From Polytrichum commune (Eukaryota > Streptophyta > Polytrichopsida > Polytrichales > Polytrichaceae), in the NCBI GenBank assembly GCA_950295325.1, contig OX485809.1, forward strand, positions 40,205,081 to 40,269,080: a stretch of 64,000 bases of DNA, in the 5' to 3' direction. Position 1 is the stretch's first letter, and every line of letters begins with the position of its first letter. The position numbers and the translations under genes are program-made. The notes under the pieces were generated by a model. It had not been told where the DNA came from. It did no database searches and was given only the letters and a program-made list of their open reading frames with translations. This document shows positions 34,101-46,649 of this stretch, piece after piece.

Positions 34101-35885
34101 TAGCACTGACGCTAGCTTCGGTTGGGAGATTGCAAGCATGTCATAGCCATAGGCCTCGTACTTTGGTGTTAGTCCTCTTCCTGCCCCCACATACATATAC
34201 TGAGATCAGTACTGGACCAGATTCAATAGTCCAGGATCAATACTAGAATAGCACTAAAACAACACAGTCGCCCTAAATCTGTGAATGATGATCACAAAAT
34301 TAAGGATGACCTACTCCATGGATGGCAATCTTAAAGAGGCCATTACTGCTCCACTGACTTTATTAGTTCCACACCTTAAGTGATTGTTCAGACATTTGAA
34401 CATGCTCACAACAAGGGGCTCATCATTTATAGAAATGGAAGAATTTGCTTACACACTGTTGACAAAAGTTATGAAGAGAGATTTCGAATTGGAAAGCAGC
34501 ATGTTAAATCAGAGTTCCCCTGCCTTCTTCATGATTTGCTAATAAACCCTAATCCGTATGATGTAACTTTCATAATGCATGCAGTGTTGTTACAGGAAAA
34601 CCCTTTGCTCGCACTAAGAAAGCTATCTCAAGAGCTCCAACGATGAAAACCAGAATCCTAAACCAGAATTCTCCTGCCTTCTTCCTGACTGACTAATAAA
34701 ATCAGGGTTCAAGGAATGCAACTGCTCGTGCAGAGTTCTTGATCTTGTACAACGAGTGCCCACCCTATCCAAAAGTTCCTTGATGCTAAAACCCTAAACC
34801 CTATGATGCTCGACATGCCAGATACACCTGTGGTGCAGAATTTGCTTATACTGCTGGTACATCTATCAAGAAAGCTCTCACATTTAATAGCAGCATGTTA
34901 TATATCCGAATTCCCCTGCCTTCTCCCTGGATCACTAATAAGCTCAGGGTTTAAAGAATGCAACTGTTCGTGCAGAGTTCTCATTGACCCTGCCCAAATT
35001 TTTGTTTGATGCTTAAACGCTAAACTCTCCGGTGCTCAACGTGCCAGACATACCTATGGTGGTGGTGCAGAATTTACTTATAGTGCTAGTAAATCTATTA
35101 AGAGAGCTCTCACATTTAAAAGCAGCGTGTTAAATCCAAATTCCCCTGCCTTCTACTGACTCTCTAATAAATTCAGGGTTTAAGCCATGCAACTGCTCCT
35201 GCAGAGTTCTAATTCACGCTGCTCAATGTTCCTTTGATGCTTAAACCCTAAAACCCTACGAGGCAACCTTCACATAAAACCCATTCCCTCGCACCAAGAA
35301 ACCTACGCCCTCAAGAGCCAGGAGCTCTACCATCCTCTATTCTGCCAGATGCAACTTACCAGTGATGGTGGTCCGGCCAGTGCAGACAACGCCCTGAGCC
35401 CAGACATCCTCCTTGAGCCCCACTTTGTCAAGACAATGAGCAGCTCGGGCGCCAAGCATCACGCTCCACCCATCAGGCTGCCCCGGTGCCCAGTACCCAT
35501 CCCGCCATTGCTTGCACTCGTACACATCCACTTTCCAATTCTGCCGCGCCAGCAGCAACGCCAGCATGGCTCCCGCTGGACCTGCTCCAATAATCACCGC
35601 ATTGCCTGTCTTCTCCCCCTCCACACCACACGAAGATGTAACCACCGTCCAACACGAACTTCCCCTGCCATTCCTTTGCCTGTGCCTCCTTAACTTCCAA
35701 CACAATCTGCTGGAATTGCAGCTTTCTTCCAACCCTCGCGTACATTCACCACTGAAGAAGGAGCTCGAATAATGTTGCACAGGTACGAAACTGCCGCTAT
35801 CCCTCTGAATTCCATAACCCTTCAAAGGTGCGGAAGTGCTGCACAGGGGTGTCAACAAACACCGATCCATCCCAAAACCCTGCAA
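31155..35885 (-). CDS. FAD-dependent monooxygenase, kynurenine-3-monooxygenase-like
   Basis: Predicted exons on the minus strand: 35885-35360, 34180-33854, 33295-33033, 32433 to about 32326, 31889-31651 and 31401-31155, about 569 residues. A roughly 90-residue leader precedes the Rossmann motif AVIIGAGPAGAMLALLLARQ (G100-x-G-x-x-G105). The LLVGADGLHS (DG) motif is near 254-261 and the VLLGDAAHS (GD) motif at 409-417, so all three marks of class A flavoprotein hydroxylases are present. Such enzymes use FAD, NAD(P)H and O2 to hydroxylate substrates. The C-terminal helix MVRVILVFALLLMLL (about 535-549) resembles the membrane anchor of kynurenine 3-monooxygenase. The stretch after the GD motif reads HLGTGLALEDC, unlike the usual GQGMNAGFEDC, so the substrate is uncertain. 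The 3' boundary of the fourth exon is a weak site, and a small exon may be missing there. Frames are intact, so it is probably functional. Confidence 0.8.
33321..33789. mobile_element. Harbinger-type MITE in a monooxygenase intron
   Basis: The right end, read inward on the minus strand, starts GGGCCACTCTACACTGTGG; the left end (GTGGCAATTCACAC) is a degraded counterpart. Internal blocks, including CCTACATGGCAT and CTAACACAAAACCGGGAGA, are shared with the element at 61568-62705. It lies inside the intron between exons at 33854 and 33295, with no coding capacity. Confidence 0.65.
34500..35250. repeat. Intronic imperfect tandem repeat, unit about 235 bp
   Basis: The block beginning AATTCCCCTGCCTTCT, followed by a CTAATAA segment and ATGCAACTGCTCGTGCAGAG, recurs at about 34512, 34668, 34908 and 35139. 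The last two intervals are about 240 and 231 bp; the first copy is shorter. Telomere-like CCCTAAA units appear near 34790. The array fills most of the monooxygenase's first intron. Confidence 0.75.
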
Positions 35886-35899
35886 CCAGACACAATTTT

Positions 35900-36560
35900 A
35901 CCCTCAGATAAGCAACAATCAATCATCTCTCAGCGCCAACTCATCATTGTTGCCATCTAAGATTCTGAGATACTGAGAAAAAAGAATTCTTCGCCTAAAT
36001 TACCAATTGAGCTTCCCTCTTTGAACAAAGCATCTTCACCAAGTGCAACGTGGAACACCATCATCCCATCCCATAGCCGCAGAGATGAGGAACAAAATTC
36101 TCTTCCCCAAAAAACAATCTATCTCTCAACGGCGACTAATCATCACTACCATCTCAAATTCTGAGATGCTGGGAGAATCTCTTCGCTTACGAAAACCTAC
36201 ATTTGCGATTGAGCTCCCTCATTTCCCTCCTTGAACCAAGCATCTTCGCCAAATGCAACATGGAAACCACCATACCATACCAATTTATCCCATAGCCTCA
36301 GACACAAACATCCTCTTCCCCAAGAACACAATCAATTACTCAACAGCGACTCATCGTCATCGTTGCCATCTCAGATTCTCAGATGCTGGATAAAAAAATT
36401 CTTCACCCACAATACCCAATCAATTGGTTGAGCTTCCTCACTGCCCTCCACGAACCAAATTCTTCGCCAAATGCAACATGGACAGCACTATAGCATAAGT
36501 TACCATAGCCTGTTAGATGAGAAACAAAATCCTCTTCCCAAAAGCAGTACACCCAATGCA
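35900..36560. repeat. Tandem repeat upstream of the monooxygenase, unit about 205 bp
   Basis: Copies begin near 35915, 36115 and 36330, each with an AATCAT/AATCTA...CTCAACG-like start, then TTGCCATCTCAGATTCTGAG-like, TTCGCCAAATGCAACATGGA-like and CTCTTCCCCAA-like blocks. About three imperfect copies cover the promoter or 5' UTR of the minus-strand gene. Small open frames here are by-products of the repeat. Confidence 0.75.
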
Positions 36561-37273
36561 GCACATATCCATTTCAGGTCCTGTGAGTTACACCAGCCTC
36601 ACCTACTTAACTCCAGCCCATACCAAGCAGATTACAGAGTTCAACTCGGCATTCATGAATCTATCCTGGACACTTGGAACATGAGATGATGGCATTGAGT
36701 CTTCTGTCCATCTTCTTCTCTTCTCTCCCAGACTCCGGAGATTGCCGTGACCTATCTTACTTATAATTGAGATGTGTGGAATTGTGAAAGTAATTGGACA
36801 GTGATTCAATTGACTGAATCTACAACCGTGAGAAACCTGTGAGGAAGGTAGACGTACCTTATTCCAACATGGCAAGAATATGGACACCTATATTTAGTTG
36901 GCGTGTGGTTGGGTGTGGATCTAAGAACGGACACCAAAAAGACATCGTTTGAAAGAGATTAGACTATATATTCAAAATATGTTAACCGTTCTAAGTTTGA
37001 TAGTCAACATGATGGGAGTGTCTATATGACCACTTAATGATCACAAGAATCTTCACTCTCATAATGAATAAGATATTCATATGATCTCCAAAAATTATGA
37101 GGCAAATGGCTAGGGACACGATTTGGATTTGCTAATCATCTTGCACCAATTGCATGTTTCATATCCTACGAGAAGTGGGTGCATAGGGGAAGTATATGAA
37201 TAAGACATGTCTGTCTTAATTCAAGTTAAGATAGAGGTGAATGATGAAACTAGCAAAGAGTCAGTATATAATA
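36561..37273. other. Spacer with a dispersed repeat (36895-37185)
   Basis: The part at about 36895-37185 is clearly related to 60955-61250, sharing blocks such as GGACACCAAAAAGACA, ATAAGATATTCATATGA-like and TTGGATTTGCTAA. No gene is recognised. Confidence 0.5.
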
Positions 37274-38587
37274 TGGTCTCACCTCGATTATACAACGTAA
37301 TTCCCATCGACCACAGTTTATAGTGTTCTTTTACCCCCCCCCCCCCCCAATATTAAGACTACAACGCTCATAATACAACAATCTTTAGGTCTAATTTGTC
37401 TTATAATAGAGTTAGTTAACGTGCAAACGTGGTGGAACCCATGTTGTGGCTTTACCTTGGGATTGGGGAGCTCTTCCAAGTACAAAATGAATCACAATAA
37501 GAACATGAATCATCGTCATTGGTGGGTTAGCTTAACTTAAGTCAAGTTGTTTGTTTTGAACCTTGGTTTCAAAACACATGTTGCATTTTCTAATCTCTTG
37601 GGATTAGGTGGAGATTGAAGCAAAAGCAAAGAAGATCAAGTAAGCTCGAGTAATTATTACATATTTCTTCATGAGTTTTGATTGAAGGTTGGGTGAGGTG
37701 GCTTACTTACACTAATCGGTAGGTGAGAGTTGGTGAAGGTGTTTGAAGGTTTTGTTATTTAGGATGCATGCTGGTGGGGTTAGGAGAATTCTTTCATGTG
37801 ATTGGAAGAGTCTAGGGGTAGGTGTTGGAATCTTGGCAACATCTTTGGTGGGGATTGTTTCATGTTAGAGTTTTGGGTGGTGAGGTGATGTTTGGTATTT
37901 GAAGAAAATTAAATTGGATTACCGGACTCCTCTCCTCTCCATATTCGGATTTGGGCTAGGGGAGTGATAAGTATCGATGATTCAAATGATTACATAATAA
38001 TCTCTTGAATCTTGCAATTGATCCATGGACCGTAGCTGCAAAGATCGATCTCACAACCTAGGTTTAATTTTAAATGAGGGATGTGTTGAAAACGTGGTTG
38101 GATTTTTCATAGGGTAGAGGAGTCCATTTGGGTTTAGATTTAAATGAAGAGCTAGTGGAGGAGAATGATGTGAATGGCCAGCCAAAAAACACCAATAGCC
38201 AAGCTTCATCAAGGCTATCAATATACCCAATTACTATCAAATTTTGCAGTGGAGCATTCTTTGGAGTTTTCAGTTGCAAGGGTGATGAACATGCGACCTT
38301 TTACGAATAAATCAAACAAGATGTCCATTTTCACCATCAACAAACACCATCAAAAATATATATAGATTCTTACTTTCATAGTGTGTGATATGGTGGAGAA
38401 AGCATCATGGGATTGTATTCTTATTTAACTCCATATTGTGTGACGTTGTGAGCATGTTTCTTTAATATAAAATGACATTTTATATCATAATAGGCCATTT
38501 TTCTTGGAAGACCTTAGTATTACAACATTAAGTTAATATGACACTTTATTGCACAACCAAATGTGTCATATTATAGTAGGAAAAAAA
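37274..38587 (+). mobile_element. Second pogo/Tigger-like copy, internally deleted
   Basis: It is flanked by TA on each side (37272-37273 and 38588-38589). It matches both ends of the element at 18494-20526 and its C-terminal transposase segment (QYTQLLSNFAVEHSLEF, about 38202-38255), but most of the catalytic core is missing. A long C run lies at about 37336-37348. The two copies are well diverged, so both are old. Confidence 0.72.
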
Positions 38588-39851
38588 TAATACACTTACT
38601 ATTTTAAATAGTGTGAATAATCCAAACTGATGTAACTTTTTAACCTTGTTGTACCTATGCTAAGCTTTTGATGTATAGTGACCCACATTATTTGTTATCA
38701 ACCCATACTAACCCCTAAAGCCCAAGCAAAGTCTCCCAAAATCGATTTGATAAATTGTTCATCCCAAATCAAGTGCTTGTTTTTCTAAATATATACATTC
38801 AATGGTGCATGAGAACAATGAATGGCATCTTTGTAAGTTAGGATTGTTTACACAAAGTCTCACTCATGCACATGTCCTAGACATTAGATTATAACATAAA
38901 CATGTACAATGGTATGGTTGGGTGAGGGAAGCTAAGATATGAGCAATGAGCAATGAGGGTTGAGCTATATTTGGCGAGTAGTGAGCTCAAGACAATGAAA
39001 TTCCCACATTTATAGGGTTTAGGGATACATTTCACTTCTTTTTTTGAAAAATGTGTTTTGAGAAGTGGATATTATATTATCATTTTTATACATAAAATAG
39101 TGCATATTACCATGCATTGTAGTATGTGTGAACACATCATGAAGCATTTTACCATAATCTCAAATTGGTTATGGTTTGTAATCACCATTAAATACAAAAC
39201 AATCAATGTCATTTATTATCAATCAAAACCATATAATGGAACAACCTTAACAAAAACCCTAGGGGGGGTCACTAGGTGCAAATCATGTGATTTGAATTGG
39301 AGGGTGTAACTAATTCCATCATAACAATGATTATATTTGGAGTAGAAGTAATATAATCTCAATCAAAATCCTAAATTGTGGTTACAAGTACAACAATATG
39401 ATAACAACTTAAAGAGGACAATATTAAACCAAGAAAAAAAACCAACTAGACATAAGACTAGACTATGACATCACTCACAATTCAAATCTAAAAAATGGAT
39501 AACACTACATTGGAGACTCCATATCACAACCCCAAAAATTATTAGTGGTCAAGCTCAAAATTACAAAAACAACAACAAAAAAATTCCATGGCACAACATC
39601 TTACAGGCTTACACATATTGACAACAAATCAAGTAGGATAAACTCCATCCAAAACAATTTGTAAGTTTTAGTCTTCAAAGAGGTATGGGATGCTTCCTTG
39701 CAGACCTTAGGCATACTCAACCTCACCAACATATGGTGGGACAAAATAAACTAGCTGGGATAACGTACCAAGTACAATAATATTATGTCTCAAGTTTTTT
39801 AACCAAAACAGAGGACATTACATCCATCCACTCCTTGTCGATATCCGATGC
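38588..39851. other. AT-rich intergenic DNA, no gene recognised
   Basis: Only small frames with no family resemblance occur. Composition is strongly AT-rich. Confidence 0.4.
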
Positions 39852-39854
39852 TAA

Positions 39855-41120
39855 GGGCCGGTTTACACTACGGTGGAGAAGGCCTCCGGTCGGTCAAGAA
39901 TGCTTGGCCAAGACATGGTTATATGAGGCAAATGGTGGATGTGCCGGAGAGGAATTCAAGGCAATAAACTATTTCTTAAGGAGTCTTCACCGGTTGAAGT
40001 CTAAACACCTAGAGGAGAAGTTTAGCGGAGAAGTCCACCGGTGAAGAGAAGTTCACCTAATGGTGAAGATTTTTTGTGATAAAAAACCATAATTCTCTAC
40101 ATTCACATTGTATCAAAAGATTTCAACAAGAATTGTGTTCATAAGAATTGTGTAATATAATGTTCAATTTTATTCAAAAGATAATGAAAATTGCCAAATT
40201 TCCAATTGTCAAGTTTGGCCCATGTAGGAAATAAATGTCTCCTTGGGTGTTTAAGAATGAAGAGGGGAAAACCCATACACATTGGACAAAGCACTACTCT
40301 TTGGTATTATTTAAGACATGCTCTCCTCTTAATCATCCTCATCAATTTCTCTCTTCTTATCTTTGATCTTCAATCATGGATAATCGAAGAAGAGAGATTT
40401 TGTGCTCTCTTATGATCTTTATGGTTGTGAAGTATTTTATCGTTTCAACTATGGCGATACAGAAAACCATCATGTATCACCATAATGCTTCAATTATGAT
40501 GATGGCATATTTTTTGTTTGGGAGCAAGGAAAGGGTGGTGTGGAAATTTGACCGGCCAAGTGGATATGTGTCACAATTTCTTCTTGTATCATATGATGCC
40601 AAAATGTTCAAAGATTGTGTACGAGTGAGTAAGCCTACTTTTTATTTATTTATGTCATTTGCTTGGACCCATGTTGAGCAAGAAAGATACAAAATTAAGA
40701 CTTTGTATTCCAATAGAGTGTAGAATTTCTTTGACATTGCATCGATTGGCAACCGGTGATACTTTGCATACACTTGCCAATTTGTATGGTATTTCAAAGT
40801 CAAGTGCTTCAATCATAGTGAGAGAAGTATGTGAGGGTATTAAAAGTGTTTTGAGGCCTTAATTTTTTATTGAGTTGGGCTTGTCCAGCCTCTTGAGGCC
40901 AGACAAGAAACTCCTCCTCCGGAGAAGCCCAACTCCAAAAAGTGCAGCCATGTAGGCGGCCATGTCATTTTATCATCCATGAGAAAAGTTCACCACCATT
41001 GTTTTCTTCACCTAGTGTAAACACCCACCGGTCAAGAGTTGCATTTTCGACCAATCACAATCGAGAAACTCCCTATTTTTCATGACCGGTGGACTTCTCC
41101 ACCGTAGTGTAAACTGGCCC
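39855..41120 (+). mobile_element. PIF/Harbinger element with truncated transposase
   Basis: The ends GGGCCGGTTTACACTACGG and the complementary CCGTAGTGTAAACTGGCCC form inverted repeats of about 28 bp with one or two mismatches. The element is flanked by TAA on both sides (39852-39854 and 41121-41123); a 3-bp TWA duplication is the PIF/Harbinger hallmark. Inside is a partial transposase at 40376-40862. Confidence 0.88.
40376..40862 (+). pseudogene. PIF/Harbinger transposase, N-terminal half, frameshifted
   Basis: A 115-codon frame (40376-40723) includes FKDCVRVSKPTFYLF, the usual start of Harbinger transposases. A shift then leads to a second frame containing IPIECRISLTLHRLATGDTL and LYGISKSSASIIVREV, the helix-turn-helix region. 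Translation then stops at 40860-40862, before the catalytic DDE nuclease would begin. The protein cannot transpose; the element would depend on a relative elsewhere. Confidence 0.8.
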
Positions 41121-41123
41121 TAA

Positions 41124-42340
41124 GTTGGACTTATCAACTTATCAACTTCCTACTACTACTCCATCTATTCACCCATGCTATTTTTATTAAACCTAAGCAT
41201 ATCATATTCTTCCATGGCTTTCTTAGATATAAAGAATATTATAAGTTTTAGCTCCAAGAAATAAGAATGACTCAACCTTGTTTTCCAAGTGGTTTCTAAG
41301 ATGACATGAGCCATCGACCCAAAATTTGTCTATTGTTGAATCTCACCTTGCATATATATATATATATACGAACATATATTAAAGGTGTTCGCAATACAAA
41401 CCTTTCATCTTCGTCTTAGAGATACAAAGCAAATCTTGGCCCCATCTTGGTGAATTCAAGGCATGTGTATTGTAGAGAATGGCAATGAAAACATGAAAGG
41501 ACTATCATCCTTTGAAAATGATAGCAACAATGGCTCCTTATCTTGGACATGGAAATGGATATGACATCAACAACATAATACTTGTCCATGACATAATACT
41601 CTCCAACGTATTTTATATTGTTTTTTCCACAAGGTTACTTGAGGGCATCTCAACATGTTGCTCTAGGGTCATGTCACGTGTAAGGAGGGCATGTGCCAAT
41701 ATGGATCTTGTCCAGATTGGAGATTGATGGAATAAGCATGTTTACTCATGGTCATCCATTGGAACAATAGCACAATGTTCATTGGCCATGTAGTCGGAAC
41801 ACATGGCCAATCAAATACATAAATGGTTTTGCTGACATAAATACAAGAGTTGAAGTTATCGGCAAAAAATCAAAATCCTTATGGCAGTTGGTTATTTATT
41901 TTGTAATCCGTCTTCATTCTAGTATAAGTTGATGTTGTCATTTAGTTATTGTCCTCATTGGCTCTCCGGTTCATTCTTGTTAGGGTTTGGGTTTGTACTA
42001 TAGGTTTTCCAAAAATTGTGGCTCTTCAAACGCATTTTGACTCCCTTCGGTTTTATTATATGGAAAGAAAATAAACATTGTCAAGGAAGACCATCTAAAT
42101 GTACAAAACCTTTGACTACCATGCTTGGTACATTGAAGGGGTTTATAGATTACACCAAAATTTTAGTAGTAGGTGGGTAAAATATAAAGGACCAATTGAC
42201 TAATGGCTCAGCCTTGGCATATGAAGATAGGATTATGTTGGTATCAAGAGGATGTTACTCTCCAATGATTGACAATCTAGGAGATATTTAGAGAGAACTT
42301 TATTGGCAGCAACCATGAATACAAACTTCATGGGGTGGGG
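41124..42340. other. Intergenic DNA with a short (TA)n run
   Basis: A (TA)n run lies at about 41348-41367. No gene is recognised. Confidence 0.4.
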
Positions 42341-42479
42341 CCCTTTATAACTCCCATGTACATGCATTGGTCAACACCGTCAGAAGAATCACAACATACA
42401 TCAATGGTTCCAAAACATTGGTTCCAAATCTTAAAGCATTTAAAAAAGGATTATTTACAAATAACTATAGCAAAGTTTT

Positions 42480-43210
42480 TGAGAGTTTTAAAAACACCCT
42501 TACATAATATCCACAAAAATCAAAAGCATTTGTCTTGTGCTAGGACCGAAATTTCCAATATTATGGACACACATAAGTTAGTTCCAAAAGTTTTAAATTT
42601 TAAAAAAATTGAATCTTCAAAAATGATGTTTGCAACACTTCCTAACAACTTTAAAAATGCCAACATTTTGAATATTAACATTTTGGTGTTGAGACTATAA
42701 TTTATAGCATTTTGGACGCCCACGCTTTGACTCCACCTTCCATTTGATGTTTTCAAAAATGACATTGACAACGCTTTTCAAGGTTTTCTAGGGCTTTAGA
42801 GAAATGCCCAAAACATTTGAAATTTGTCATCTTGGCGCCAAGATTACAATTTCTAACATTTTGAACATCAAGAAATACGTTCAAAATTCTTTAATTTCAC
42901 TCAAATATTCAAAACTGGTGCTTGAAGAGCTTCCCAAGGTTCTCATGGTGCTTTGGGAAAATCCCCCAAAGTCTCAAAAATGTCAACTTGGTGCCTATCT
43001 ACAACCTCCAACACCTCGGACACACAAAAGTTGGTGCCAATTTTTATTTGAATTTTCTATGAATCTTCAAAAATGGTGTTCCTTGTGTTTCCCAAGGTCT
43101 CCCTGAGCCTTTAGATTCTCAAAAAGTTGAAAGTTGTTGTGTTGGTGCAAAGACTACAATCTCCAACATTTTGGACCCCCAAAATTTGAGTCTATTTTTT
43201 TCTAGATCAT
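42480..43210. repeat. Degenerate satellite-like tandem repeat, about 155-bp unit
   Basis: A block of the form TTGGTGC-AAGACTACAATCTCCAACATTTTGGAC recurs, diverged, at about 42685, 42830, 42985 and 43140. CTTCAAAAATG and TTCCCAAGG blocks alternate with it. Small open frames here follow the repeat and are not genes. Confidence 0.6.
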
Positions 43211-45730
43211 ATAAGTTCCTCGATTTCATGTAACATGGACTACCGGTATTGCTGTCCTCAAAGGGCTTGACAATGATTTGGGTATGTTCAAAGGAAGATG
43301 TGTTTGGGTGTGGGAAGGTAATCATAGGGTTAATGTATGGTGATGTCACATTGACCCTCTCCATTGTGATGAGGTAGGCGGCATTCCTCCCTCGATTGCA
43401 TTACCTCGGGCTCCATTGCCGTAATGCATGATTCAATACACGATGTCAACATCTACCTAGTAGACTAAGTATTCGTATCGTATTGTATCAATATTTCTCA
43501 TTTTGGTAGCATTTGATCATTCAATTCTTCCTATTCATTTGGCAGACATGATTTTCTTTGAGTAGGTCCACCAAAAGACCAACTTGGGTCACAAGTTGCA
43601 TTGCATTGTGTGAAGAGTTTTGGAATTTTCAAACTACAAGATTTATTGTGAACTTTTACCAAAAGAAGACTATGTTATGTGCGAGAAGAGACAAACCAAA
43701 AATGCACTTATATGAGTCTAACATTGGATGTCTTCACATGATTCTTATACAAATTTTGTTGTCTCCCATTCATAGTGGTATGTAGGAGATGGATGTGGAT
43801 GCATATTGACATCTTTTCAATCAAACCAACCTTGATAATCAACTTAAGAAGGGAACAAGACCTTGGATAGATTTGGTTATTGGTGTCATGGTGCTTACTA
43901 TACATGCATCCACATGTATATTCATTTTCATATGTGGTCATTAAAATTCACATGCACTATTGCTCTAGATTTGAACCAATCATCAACTTTCTTGTTCTCT
44001 ACATGGTTTCTAGGTGCGTTCATCCATGCTTGTAGGAGTAGCGAACGCCACTTTTGATGCCAAAGTCTAGCTCATGGCGATGCTATACCTCCTCTCAAAT
44101 ATGGAAGTGGAGCTCACATTATCTCCGTGAACGACGACATCGCACCTATTCATAAGGTTGCAAAGAGATCTCACAATGCTTTATAAGTTAGATAATGACA
44201 TGTTTGCAAATGCATTTATTGCATAACCATATTTAGTTTTGCTATTCAACCACCTCATTTTTTAGTTTGGTGGTTGCAAAAAAATGATAGCCAATATGTT
44301 ACCCCCCGGCTTAACAATTCTTCCTTTGTATGCAAAGAGATTGCAAAGATTATGGTAACCGCCTCACCACATGCCCCATTGTTGTAGGTCTAAATGGCTT
44401 AGTAGCCACCCATTTTAATGCCACCCTATATCATATATATTAGTGTACCGTATGTGTAGATTTCGTTGGGCTTGGCCTTTGTTGTGTTTATATAAACATA
44501 TCCATCATGGATGAAGGTGCTTAAGGTCGAGGTTGGTACATTTCCAACTCGGTTCACTAGATTGATGTGCGATCATTGTCATTTGCTCAATAAAAAAATG
44601 TCTCAAAATATGATTTGAAAGACTATGAAAGACTTCATTGCATTCTCACCTTCCTAGTGGCTTCCTAGGGGATAGGTGTACGTAGACACTATGAAGCTCT
44701 AGCACTCTTATTTGGCATGTTTGTATCTTGATTTCTTGGGACACGGGTGACTTACTAGGCAAGTCATCTACAATATCCAAAAGAATTTTCACATGGACCT
44801 TAAGTTGCAATTAAGTTTTATGATACTTTCACATTCTTTGAAGATGTTGAAATTTTTGGACATGATGAATATTTGGTAGTTTGTGGATTGTTTGACATCA
44901 ATTGTTGATGTTGAGTAATGTTGTACATTTACTTGAAAGTCACACATGGCTAGATTCAGAAACACACTTTTAAAAGTTTTATGGATGATTGTTAATATTT
45001 TGCATGCATTTGAATGCGTGATGGATGAGTTCACATAGCCTCATGAGCCAACATACACAACCCACACCCACTCGTAGAGGTAAGGCAACCCTCTTCTCAA
45101 TACTACACCATTTATGGTATTTAACCCTTAACTTCTTGGGGTGTAATATGGTTTCGTTTAGACCATCTCAAACGCAAGCTTTCTAGAACTCAATTTTTAT
45201 TGTACTGAAGCAAAAAATTCTTGTTGATGATTTAAAGATCATATCAATATGGTAGAAGTATTTATTCATTTTCAAGAATTGTTTGTAGTCAATTTTGAAT
45301 CATTCAACGTTATAAAATCATGATAAATATATGCAATAAAATTATAGTCCAAAAGTTCAAGATGTTATTAAGAATAGATATACAATTTGAGTTTTATTTA
45401 ATAAGAAGAGTTGATAGAAAATTCACAATTTTCAATTATGAAAAAAATTATGTTGTTAACATATATAGCATTATATCCAAAAAAAAGAAAAATTTATTTC
45501 ATTCTTGACTTAAAAGAAATTCTTGTGAACAACCATCTTTTCATATTGGAATGGGAACATTGCCATTGCCAAAAAAACTTTCATGAGGAACTCAATGATA
45601 CGTACTGTGACCTTCCTAGCACCTTCCTTTTGGATGATGAATTTCCCTTCAAGAGTCGTTCGTAAACCAAATGTTACTCTAGTTAAGAGGGAAGAAGGGA
45701 GGACAAAGGAGGAGAAGGTAAAACATGAAG
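43211..45730. other. Intergenic DNA, no gene recognised
   Basis: Scattered frames under 85 codons on both strands; none has a known domain. The sequence is probably old repeat DNA. Confidence 0.35.
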
Positions 45731-45734
45731 AAAG

Positions 45735-45970
45735 TCTAAAATTTCTATTTTGGGCACATATAAAAAAAATCAACACATCCACTTTTGGGTGTATGGTCAC
45801 TCCTCTTAGTCCACGCCCGGATTGCACATAGTGAGGGCCCCAAAGGCCTCAAATTTTTTGCATTTTTCAATAAATCCCAAATGGTTGTGTGACCATGAAG
45901 TTTGATCATGTAAAAAAACCATCTAACATGGGACAACATCATGGTCAATAATGTAAACAAGATCCTTAGT
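45735..45970 (-). mobile_element. Fragment of the 1995-2873 repeat family
   Basis: The right end, GGGACAACATCATGGTC followed by AATGTAAACAAGATCCTTAG, resembles 2838-2874. The segment near 45780-45822 carries the inverted GGTCACTCCTCTTAGTCCA block found near 2125-2150. No coding capacity. Confidence 0.5.
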
Positions 45971-46649
45971 GTCACAATGTGTAATAATGTCACTTACCCT
46001 ATTATGAGGTGTATGCTAAGTTACATTATGATTAAAAAAAACTCGTCATCAGTGTCGCCTCACAACACATGGTGTTCAAGTGCGCTTACTACTATCTCGG
46101 CACGAGTGTGTTCAATATTGTTATGAGGTGTATGTCCATCTTACACAATGATCTACAAGTGGACTAAGGTGTAAACAAATGACACTTGACATTAATATGC
46201 TCAAGGATATCTTCCTCATACATATTAAAATGTAAACACATGACACCTGCCATTAGCATGCTCAATAATATATTCCTCTTGCATATTAAAACTCAAAACT
46301 ATCATCTCGAGTATCCCAATGTGATACGATAAATGTTGTGATGTAAAAAAAATCTTAAAAACTTACTCATGTTAATGAATAGTATCGCATTGGCAATTAA
46401 TGGATGTGACACTTTGCAAATAGTGTTCGTGACACTAAATACCATAACCGGATGTAGTCACTATTGTGATGTGCATGGATTAAAAGATCTAGTGTTGGAC
46501 TATGCAAGAAAGAAAGACTAACCATGTTTTGTTGTACTTAGCATGTGAGCAGATGGTGTTTGGAGTCATGCAACTCGAAAAAAACAAATTGGGTAAGACA
46601 ACCCAAAAGAGAATGATGCACAGGGGCTAGACAATTCATGAAGGAATTA

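Noticed and set aside
34380-35009. Plus-strand frames in the monooxygenase intron
   Set aside because: They follow the intronic tandem repeat and recur with it; not genes.
45510-45993. Frames of about 82-105 codons on both strands
   Set aside because: They fall in and beside a repeat fragment and show no recognisable domain.
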